Shown: one piece after another, positions 48,244 through 57,409 of the stretch
Layout of the letters: each line of letters opens with the position of its first letter
Position numbering within the stretch: position 1 is the first letter of the stretch
Source: Apostichopus japonicus
Taxonomy: Eukaryota > Echinodermata > Holothuroidea > Aspidochirotida > Stichopodidae
Reading direction: 5' to 3'
Length of the DNA: 64,000 nt
Assembly (NCBI RefSeq): GCF_037975245.1
Contig: NC_092571.1
Span: 27,788,564 to 27,852,563 of the forward strand
Made by a program: the position numbers and the translations under genes
Notes under the pieces: model-generated
Told to the model about the DNA's origin: nothing
The model's database searches: none
The model's input: the letters and a program-made list of their open reading frames with translations, nothing else

Positions 48244-49097
48244 CTGAAATATCGAACGAAACATTTCATGAGATTTTAAGTATAATCACATCTAATTTGT
48301 ACCTTTTATACTAAACCTGTACCGAAGAACGGAATATGAACTTGCAAACTTGTTAGTATTTGTACGGTTCCAAGTTCACAAAAGTACATTTTCTGGATCG
48401 TCTGTAGGGGCGGGGGGGGGGGGGAGGGGATTGGCGATGGTGGGGGGATGATTAATTAAAATCTTATTTTGAGTAATACCACCCCAATGTACATGGCTTG
48501 ATCAGTTTGTACCGTTAGTCAGTATAAACTGAAGTGTGTTATAACACCGTAACACATGTTAGACCCTGTCAGCAGATGCTACTATGGAAAAATTACTAAC
48601 AGACGAATTCATTACTCAAAGGCTGTTTCAACTAATGAATGGTCCATATGTTTGACTGGTATATATACCTTGCATAATGGTGGCTCAAGTTGCAGATTTT
48701 AAGCGTTTTGCAGATTAAAGTGTTATCCACTTTAATGCATGTGGACGATCTACTGGCGAAACCTCTATGCATAGGATTGTGTATTTCGCATGTTTTCTTC
48801 AAACTGTCTTGTGATAATGTTTATCGACAGACGAAACGTCTTGTAGATTCAACAGTTCCTGCTTGTCCTAATAGGAAGGTGAACCAGGAACTTCTCTATC
48901 CAATTAGATCATTTGCATGGTTTCACATATAGGCTGCACAGGATGTACGGTACATAGAAATTACAACATAATGTTTAAGCTTGGGGCAATTTTGTTTCGC
49001 ACAAAACAATGGCAAATGTAATTCGCTATTTTGCGCAGAATGTATAAGCTCTGACGTCAGAAGACGAAAATGTATCGCAATGTCTAAGGATACAAAC

Positions 49098-49209
49098 CTC
49101 CAATGCAAACTTTTCAGTCCCTCCGACGTTAGGGTTAGTGGTGTATTCTTTGATGAAATCATCTTTTGTTAAAGTGCCGCCTTCGTAGACCAAGGAAAAG
49201 ATCAGGTGC
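49098..49209 (-). CDS. Penultimate exon of the KDEL protein gene, EF-hand-like
   Basis: On the minus strand TTCTTATATTTATTTCAG precedes the exon, and GAG|GTTTGT is the donor. The 112 bases give one base completing a split codon and then 37 codons: HLIFSLVYEGGTLTKDDF followed by IKEYTTNPNVGGTEKFALE. The segment G-G-T-L-T-K-D-D-F resembles the end of an EF-hand loop plus exiting helix; the first loop positions are not acidic, so calcium binding is doubtful. The exon ends in phase 0 and joins the phase-0 exon at 48243 without breaking the frame. Exons further 5' must lie above 49.2 kb, probably beyond the minisatellite at 49.7-51.2 kb. Confidence 0.65.
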
Positions 49210-49734
49210 CTGAAATAAATATAAGAACAATTCAAATAAACAACTTCGGAAATTTAAAGAGTAGATAGTTCACCGACTTGAAGATGAAAGTCAAATTTCA
49301 GTCTGTTATGATGAATTTCTCATAGAAGTCTCTCTTGGACTGTACAATATATAAACAATCTTAAAGGCATTGAAGACTCGCCCCAAACCGCGCTCTGAAA
49401 AAGTTAACTTTCCGTTGCTTGCAAATGACGTTTTCTTCTTGTCGCTACAAAATGCAGACAGTAATGAAACGTGATACCTTGTTATCTTTTATCTAGACCT
49501 GAGATGTCCACGCTGCTATATACACTGTCTTGTGGGTATTGACCGTAGCTGTATATGTATAGACTGTACACTAGTGTCTAATTACCAACGGTAGCAAGCT
49601 GTGTGTGTATTTTCTGGGATCGATGGTGGTGTCTAACACTCTGTTACACCTCATTCGAAACTAGGTAAGATTACCGGCATGAGACGTTTCTTTAAGCGCG
49701 AGTCTTCACACCCTTTAAGGAGAGGTTATCCTCA

Positions 49735-51230
49735 GCGTTGTTAAAGTACTCTTCAGTCTCAGTAAGAGATGATTGAGTACTCCTATTATCAAATTAGAGA
49801 TACGTGAGTACTCCTAAGTCTCAATTAGAGATAGTTGAGTGTTTCGCAGTCTCAAGAGATTGTTGAGTACTCTACAGTGTCAATTAGAGATATTTGAGTC
49901 CTCCCTCGCTGTCAATTAGAGGTATTTGAGTACTCCTCAGGCTCGATTAGGGATACGTGAGTACATCTCAGTCTCTATAAGAGTTACCTGAGTGCATCCC
50001 AGTCTCAATTAGAGATTCTTGAGCACCTACAGTGTCAATTAGAGATACTAGAGTACTGGGCAGTCTCAGTTAAGGGTATACTTGAGTACTTCTCAGTCTC
50101 AGTTAGGGATACGTGAGTACTACTTAGTCTCAGTAAGGGATACGTGAATGCTACTCAGTCTAATTTCGAGATACTTGAGTACTGCGCAGTCTCAATTCGA
50201 GATGATTGGAATATTTCTTAATTAAATACTTGCGTACTCCTCAGTCTAATTAAGAGATAGATGAGTGCATCCCAGTCTCAATTAGAGATTCGTGATTACC
50301 CTACTGTGTCAGTTAGAGATATTTGAGTCATCCTAGCTGTCAATTAGAGATACTTGAGTACTGCGCAGTCTCAGTTAAAGGTAATTGAGTACTTCTCAGT
50401 CTCCGTTAGGGATACGTGAGTACTACTCAGTCTCAGTAAGGGATACGTGAATGCTACTCAGTCTAATTTCGAGATACTTGAGTACTGCGCAGTCTCAATT
50501 CGAGATATTGGAATATTTCTTAATTAAATATTTGCGTATACTCCTCAGTCTAAATAAGAGATAGCTGAGTGCATCCCAGTCTCAATTAGAGATTCGTGAG
50601 TACCTATACAGTGTCATTTAGAGATGTTTAGCCCTCCTCGCTGCCAATTAGGGATACTTGAGTACTGCGCAGTCTCAGTTAAGGGTACTTGAGTACTGCG
50701 CAGTCTCAGTTAGGGATACGTGAGTACTACTCAGTCTCAGTAAGGGATACGTGAATGCTACTCAGTCTAATTTCGAGATACTTGAGTACTGCGCAGTCTC
50801 AATTCGAGATATTGGAATATTTCTTAATTAAATATTTGCGTATACTCCTCAGTCTAAATAAGAGATAGCTGAGTGCATCCCAGTCTCAATTAGAGATTCG
50901 TGAGTACCTATACAGTGTCATTTAGAGATGTTTAGCCCTCCTCGCTGCCAATTAGGGATACTTGAGTACTGCGCAGTCTCAGTTAAGGGTACTTGAGTAC
51001 TGCGCAGTCTCAGTTAAGGGTACTTGAGTACTTCTCAGTCTCCGTTAGGGATACGTGCGTACTCCTGAGTTTCAATTAGAGATATTTGGGTACTGCGCCA
51101 TCTTTATTTAGAGATACTTGAGTACTCCGCAGTCTCAATTCGAGATACTTGAATATTTCTTAAAGGCATGAAAGACATAATTACGTATTCCTCAGTCTCA
51201 ATTAGAAATACTTGAATACTGATATCGCAC
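49735..51230. repeat. ~31-bp minisatellite with a 304-bp higher-order repeat
   Basis: About 48 monomers of the type CAGTCTCAATTAGAGATACT followed by TGAGTACTNCT, each 30-32 bp. Between about 50125 and 51036 ten distinct monomers (one shortened to 25 bp, containing TTCTTAATTAAATA) form a 303-304-bp block repeated three times: starts at 50125, 50428 and 50732. Copies 2 and 3 are nearly identical. Both edges of the array contain more diverged monomers. No coding potential; if the KDEL gene extends upstream the array would sit in one of its introns. Confidence 0.93.
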
Positions 51231-51826
51231 GATCGCGACAAATTCAACGGACACAGCAGTCATGTTCTACATGACTTGTATAACTGATCCTATACAACCC
51301 TTTACAGTACACATCGTAAAGATGTGCTCATTTTTTTCACACTGGGTGACTATACGGTGCATTGTCGGAAAAAAAGAACGACGCTATCAACCATAATCTC
51401 TCGCCTAGGATTTACGAGAGAGGTTCGGGGTGGGGGGGGGGGAACCCCATTGCACGGGATCAAACTAGGATGCCTGGATAATACGGGATGAATAATAATG
51501 TATTCTCATTTTCATAATATAATTAAGTAATTACGTAGGCTTGCAAGAAAGGAAACCCTGTGGAATAATCTCCACCGGGGACCCATCGGAATAAAACGGC
51601 AACATACAACCACTGTAGTATATATCAACAATACAAGAACAATTATTAACGTCTACTTAGGGTAGTCAACTAACAATGAACACTCAGAAACAACAACAAT
51701 ATACACTAAATCAGCCCAGGAATAAGGGAGTGGGAGGAATTAATAAACAAATAACTGCAAACGACCAATTACTAAAAGGAAACATAACACTAAGATAGAA
51801 ATGTGGTAACGACAACAAAAATATCC
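51231..51826. other. No gene recognised
   Basis: AT-rich sequence with a G-run at 51429-51441. Nothing else is seen. Confidence 0.5.
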
Positions 51827-51834
51827 ACTTAAAG

Positions 51835-52379
51835 TTACCAGTGGTTTTCAACCTTGGGCTCGCGGGCCCATTTTGGCCCGCGAAGCCGATTTTGTGGGCT
51901 CGCGAGCATTGCCCCAGTAATGATTAAAAAATTTTTTGGGGGCTAGTGGCGAAGGCACATGATGATGTTTCTTAGGAAGCCTCTTCGATGAAACCTTGTA
52001 CAACGGGTAAAATTTACTCAACCCTAACCCTATAAGACTAGTATAAGAGAATTCGGTGACACCCACCAACCACTGCACACTACGTATTTACCAAGGTTAT
52101 GATGTGTGGAAGCCTTGCTTTGTACCATTGCCTTGTACCATTGAGGGTTGCAAGAAATCTTTGAGATAGGCTCTAATTGGGCAGTACCTGTCATCTGATC
52201 ACGGAGGAACATACATAGCTTTGATTGAGTCCCCGGGTCACTTGTGTCAAGAATACACTAATAAACGCTGTGAAATTGATTTTACGAAGTTGATAACTTT
52301 GCAGGGTAGGGTATGGGCTCGCGAGGACGGCTCGGAAGACAAATTGGGCTCGTGATCGAAAAAAGGTTGAAAACCAAGG
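51835..52379. mobile_element. Non-autonomous hAT-like DNA transposon (~545 bp)
   Basis: The left end carries CCAGTGGTTTTCAACCTTG and the right end, read in reverse, CCTTGGTTTTCAACCTTTTT. Both continue with GGGCTCG-type blocks (ATTTTGTGGGCTCGCGAG on the left; GGGCTCGCGAGG and ATTGGGCTCGTGA on the right). CAGTGGTTYTCAACC is a familiar hAT (Charlie-type) terminus. The element is flanked by ACTTAAAG (51827-51834) and ACTTAAAC (52380-52387), an 8-bp target duplication with one mismatch, as hAT elements make. No transposase is present. The left end has about four extra bases relative to the right. Confidence 0.72.
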
Positions 52380-52444
52380 ACTTAAACAAAACTACGTCAA
52401 CAGAGACAATAATTCTTGGAAACAGTACTTACAGACTTACGCAT

Positions 52445-52451
<7 letters not shown>

Positions 52452-52504
<53 letters not shown>
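52452..52504. repeat. (AT)n microsatellite
   Basis: About 50 bp of uninterrupted alternating AT, 70 bp beyond the hAT-like element. Confidence 0.97.
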
Positions 52505-52506
<2 letters not shown>

Positions 52507-52509
52507 CTA

Positions 52510-53655
52510 GGACGTAGAGGTCAACGTTAAAATGAAAGGATGCCATCTACTTCACGCAATATTCAATCAAACAAATTAGTTCAGCGTTCCATAAAACGTT
52601 TTCATTTTCTTTAATGCTTTTTATGTTTTTATTTCGCCTACAGAAGTATAGCTTTACCAATTAAAAACAATAACAAACGTTCGCTCCACTTACTATATGC
52701 AAAGACGAAAACCTATGAAATTGTATCATTCTCACCCGCCCCTCCACCCCCCTTCCCCCCTTCCCCTCTCTGTCCACCTCTCTCTCTCTCTATATATATA
52801 TATATAAAGTTAGCGGACATTGTTTTGGTATTAAACACGCATCATAATACTACTGTTACACCCTGTTTACCTCATGACAATATATAAACTTGCCACCAGT
52901 CTACAATTATTCAAGTTTCACTGATGTTTCGATAGTAAATTCAGACTCAATTGTGATATCACCAACAGATGGTAGGAAGTATTATCACTACATATAGCTA
53001 TATATGACTATTGAATATAAGGCCTTACACGTATTTATTTAAAGGACAGGTCATTCTGTGTGTTCTGTCAAAATCAAGATCATTAACAATACTACAATAG
53101 TATTGAGTTATTAATTGCAACGTTTATCTTAAAATTAAGACCAAAGCAGTATACAACAGGTCTTGTATAGTAATCCATCACTCTCCATTGGCGTCATTAT
53201 ACGTATTCAGTGACGTCACAGTCCAACAGTCATAGTAAACAGTGATTAAAGGTAACTATAAATATTTGCAAGCTTCGAAATTGAATTTCAACTGACCTTT
53301 CAAACTTTGGTGATTTTTTTTTCTTTCCCCCATGTAAGCTTTTTATTTCCTTCTATAATTACGCACTGACCGAAGTTTATGTTTTTTTCTCGTTGGGGTC
53401 TGGTCAAATATTTCAAGTGGCCAATATCCGATGTAGGTCGTGCTTGTAAACATGCAAAATTAATCTGTTACGAGTTTGGAATAAGTTACTACACCATGTT
53501 AGCGTGTATGCAGTAATATTAATATGGTAAAAAACGGAGGCTATATTCATGTTTATAGTGATACTCAATAGAGAGTACCGTAACTATAGAAACGACCAAT
53601 TTCCAAAAAGAGTACTACAGATTGATTTTAAAGGGTGATCTAGCATTTTAGCATG
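52510..53655. other. No gene recognised
   Basis: Contains a C/CT-rich stretch grading into (TA)n at 52736-52806. Otherwise AT-rich with no coding signals. Confidence 0.5.
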
Positions 53656-53657
53656 TG

Positions 53658-53660
<3 letters not shown>

Positions 53661-53714
<54 letters not shown>
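53661..53714. repeat. (AT)n microsatellite
   Basis: Uninterrupted TA repeat of about 54 bp, followed by four TTGG units. Confidence 0.97.
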
Positions 53715-53717
<3 letters not shown>

Positions 53718-53777
53718 GGTTGGTTGGTTGGCGTCTATCTTGGCGCAGAGTGCTCTATGTCCAGTGGACAGAGCGGA

Positions 53778-53885
53778 ATATATGTTGATACTAGTTGAGA
53801 CTAGTGGAACACTAGTATAGTTGCAGTTGTGTTCCACTAATCTAGTAGTTGTGTTCCACTAGTCTCAACTAGTATCAACATATAT
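53778..53885. repeat. Perfect 35-bp inverted repeat with a 38-base loop
   Basis: The left arm (53778-53812) starts ATATATGTTGATACTAG and ends TAGTGGAACAC; the right arm (53851-53885) is its exact reverse complement. The loop carries a further copy of TTGTGTTCCACTA in direct orientation with the right arm. AT repeats lie within 70 bp to the left and directly to the right. Confidence 0.93.
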
Positions 53886-53950
53886 ATATATATAGGCCTA
53901 TATATATATATATAGGCCTATATATATAGGCCTATATATATATATAGGTT
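53881..53950. repeat. AT repeat with embedded TATAGGCCTATA palindromes
   Basis: TATAGGCCTATA occurs three times with AT spacers, forming a self-complementary tract contiguous with the right arm of the inverted repeat. Confidence 0.9.
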
Positions 53951-55755
53951 TAATATCATACTATAATACTGAATGTTTAACTTTGGTCGCAAATATAGTT
54001 TTGTCATATTACTACTTATGATCACATGAGCAATGCCTAACGGAAGGTTTCCAGACTTACATGGGTTTCCATCATTATTATTACTTATATAATAATTATT
54101 ATCATAAGTATAATTATTATTGAATAACATTTTATAAAACTCAAGATAAAAATTTTGTTTTTTATTATCATGATACAATATCGAGTCTTTATACAAAATC
54201 TACGCAAAAAAACAAAACAAAACAGGAAAGAAAACACTGCCTTAAGACATGATTTCTGAACGCATACTCGAGATTCATATCTCGATACGGAGAAGCCACG
54301 TGAAATAGAAATGGAAAAAACAGCGTATATGCCAGCCATGTATAGCCTCATTTCAGGCATATAAAAGCATATAGGTCAGCCATTTCAGCCTTCCAGCTAA
54401 TTCCATATAATTCATCAAAAAAATATATCAATTTTGTTTTTAATAAGATCACTTTAAAAGTAGTTTATTATCCTTTACACAGAATTTCCGTCTGGGTGTG
54501 ATAAATAATATAAATAATATGAAGATAAATGTTATGAAAAGTAACATTAAAAAACGACAACCCGTAGCTGGAGCGTTTACTGTTGCTTTCTGCGTCTGGC
54601 TAACGTCAAATCTATGTTTATTGTAAATATCTAGCGAGGATTGATGTAGTCCTATACGTCACTCCACATCTCCTAGAATTTCAAACATAAATTTTACAAT
54701 TTTGGGATCTCGACAAATAAATCATATAAGTCGATTAATAATGCATATTAACGGAAACAGATGTTGTAACAAATCAAATTCCTGCATGGTTTAATTTAAA
54801 ATTTGAATTTTGTTTCCAAATTCATTGGGTCCATCGAATCCCGTTCTATAAATATAACTTACAGAGTACAACAGCATGAATATGAGTACAAGTGGAACTC
54901 CTCTTGGTGTCAGTATGATTTGCAAGGCTCTAAGCATTATGAGTACGACGAGTACATTAGTTTGTACTAGCAGTGTACGACAGTGTATATACTATCGGCT
55001 AGTACAAACTACTATTTCGAAATGCAAAGATTTCAAAATACAAAGGAGCTAGATATACTAAAATGACCACAACATTTGTTCTTATATACTATTTTTTAGT
55101 AACCGTAAAAACGGCAAACTGGAAACTTCCACCACCCTTCTCCCTCCCTCCCCACCTCACCCCCTCTACAAAGTCCCAAGACCCCCGAGTCATATCTGGT
55201 AATTTGTTATTCGCTTATTTCTCACGCTCCGATGTAAAGGATATATTAACGTTACTTATATACATTCTATGATTTAAAAGAAATATAACAGGTGTTAATT
55301 CACAGCACACCTCTGGGCGGAGTCTTTTATAGACAGCACGCCTCTGGGCGGAGTCTTTTTTTTGGATATTTTCCACTTTTACCTGCAATTGGTCTGTATT
55401 CTTGGATCAGATCTGAATTTTCTCAAATAAGACCTTAACAAAGCACCAGCTTAATTACTTTTTCATTTGATGGAATATTATTATTATTTTTCGCAGCAAT
55501 GATTCTACATTAATTGGGACAAAGAGAGCATAAATCATAAATTAATCAACTTGAATATTGTATGTCGGGTTTCTTGCAGTCTCGAAGCTGTACTTTTATA
55601 GGTTTACAAATGCTTAATAAATTTATAACTATCCCGAAAGTAAGATCTGTCTTTTCGTATTCTATATACCTGAAGTACCGGGAGACAATTCGCGAGATAT
55701 TTCAGTATTAAAGCATACTGTACAATCATGCATTCTTTCACGGCATTTTGATACA
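53951..55755. other. No gene recognised; small inverted and direct repeats
   Basis: Holds (ATT)/(TAATAATTATTATCA) low complexity at 54072-54122, a 14-bp inverted repeat at 54958-54971/54998-55011, and a 31-bp tandem duplication containing CCTCTGGGCGGAGTCTTTT at 55301-55361. No convincing exon. Confidence 0.5.
55301..55361. repeat. 31-bp tandem duplication with GGGCGG motif
   Basis: CACAGCACACCTCTGGGCGG and GACAGCACGCCTCTGGGCGG each continue with AGTCTTTT. The period is 31 bp, with two copies. Confidence 0.85.
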
Positions 55756-55756
55756 A

Positions 55757-55914
55757 TCAAAGTATAAGTTTCTTTTGATGCTTCTCTGTAAAGTGCCTTT
55801 TATCTTTGGAGTGCCCCTTTAATGGCAAGGAAAATACAACGTATCGCTCCCGGTGCAATTCTACCAATGCGTTGATAACAAGTTCATCTAGGTCAATGGA
55901 CGCGACATATCTAG
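55757..55914 (-). CDS. Possible terminal exon, unknown
   Basis: On the minus strand a good acceptor (CACTTGTTATTTCAG) precedes 51 codons and a TGA stop. The reading begins with RYVASIDLDELVINALVELH and ends TEKHQKKLIL. The first two bases complete a split codon. I recognise no family. The support is only the splice site and reasonable residue mix, so this may be chance. Confidence 0.22.
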
Positions 55915-56084
55915 CTGAAATAACAAGTGGATATCTTAGATTAATCGACAAAAAAAAAAACACGTGATTTCGATTCTACAATCACCTATTGATTCACAGT
56001 AAAGCGTTTTCACTTTTTATTGTCAACTCAATAACATACATTAGTCTGTCGAAGAACGAAGAGAGAGAGAAAGAGAGGTGGAGA

Positions 56085-56170
56085 GAGATGCCATACATGC
56101 ATACATACATACTCACACATACATACTCATACACACTTACACACATACATAATACATACATACACCACGG
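56085..56170. repeat. (ATAC)n-rich microsatellite
   Basis: Interleaved CATA, CACA and CTCA tetramers over about 85 bp. Confidence 0.9.
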
Positions 56171-56555
56171 TGAATGTAGTATAGCATACATTTATCGTTG
56201 CTAATCAGGAATGCTAATAATAGTACGTTAGTGCTTCCATTCACGAATAAGCAGATGCGCGACAAGAAATGAGGTCAATTAGTTGTAGTAACCTATTTTG
56301 TTTTTCATTTTGCTGTGGCTCGGTGTAATAGAATTAAAACAGTTAGAGTGATGGTAAATTGAAATCATACATAGAGAATTCAACAATTATATTCAAATTT
56401 CCGGGGATTCTAACGTGGATTTTGACGACACGTTATAAAGCTAGGCCTCAGTTCAAAATCATGAAAATCAAGGTCAAAGAAGAAAGACTTCAACTTAAGT
56501 AGCCTATCTGCAATAAGCCTTAATGGAGAGAACTTGAAAGTACTTTTCGCACTGT

Positions 56556-57409
56556 CAGTGACGTAGCCTGGAATTTGAAAGGGAGGAGCACTTTTTGCGA
56601 TTGATACGGGGGAGGGGTCTAAGGGGAGCTGTTTTGAACAATTGAATGTCCTTAGATGCGCTCTGGTGCAATGTTTTGCCAGTTTCATCATTATCATATG
56701 ATATCATATTATCAGCAGATTTTGTTTTCTGTTTGAATGCTTTTACATGTACTTTTACATATTATATCAGAAAGACAAACATAGTGCTCTTTTACAATTT
56801 TCCCAGAAGAATGACTCTTGTTTATTGTCCAATGTCTGGAATTTAGTGAATTTGACGAACTTAACTGAGGGACAATATAAACTTTCTTGTTTTGTAAGAC
56901 AGCCAGATATACAGTGGCCTAAAAACAAATATCGTTATCGCAGTGTATTAGCAGTGTAATAATTATTTATAGGAAGCGCGTATCACGTACGATTGCTAGC
57001 TTAGCTTCATAACATGCTGTTCATGCAACAATTTAGGACGAATCATAGAAAGGATGAGAACGAACGTTGTCGATGTCGTTGTGCATACGGTTCGTGACAC
57101 TCCATCGAGTGTGGTTATAGGTAGGCGATATGTATTTTATGATGCAGTGGCCAACTGTAGGCTTGTAATAGGCTATAGGCTAAATTTAGCTAATTGCATC
57201 TGCCAAACTACAGTAAAGTAAGTAGCTGAATCAGTAGGCCTGAATGTTACTACGATTATAATCGAGTTAACGGAGCTGACGAGTATTCAAGATCAAAAGA
57301 GCACTGACAAAATACCATGCTAAAAAACAACAGTTTATAAAAAATATTCGACACTGAAAGGGGGGAGCAGTCGCTCCCCCTGCCCCCCCCCCCCCTGGCT
57401 ACGTCCCTG
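56556..57409. mobile_element. Candidate non-autonomous hAT-like element (~850 bp)
   Basis: The left end reads CAGTGACGTAGCCTGG and continues GGGAGGAGCA. The right end, read in reverse, gives CAGGGACGTAGCCAGG, a G-run, then GGGGGAGCGACTGCTCCCCC. The outer 16 bases match except two, and both ends lead into a GGAGCA block. CAGNGACGTAG-type ends are typical of hAT-like elements. Possible 8-bp flanks CGCACTGT and GTCACGGT agree at five positions, so the target duplication is weak. A perfect 8-bp-stem hairpin lies just inside the right end (57361-57380). No transposase seen. Confidence 0.55.

Noticed and set aside
49735-51230. CRISPR array
   Set aside because: The monomers are contiguous and diverged, without unique spacers, and the sequence is eukaryotic.
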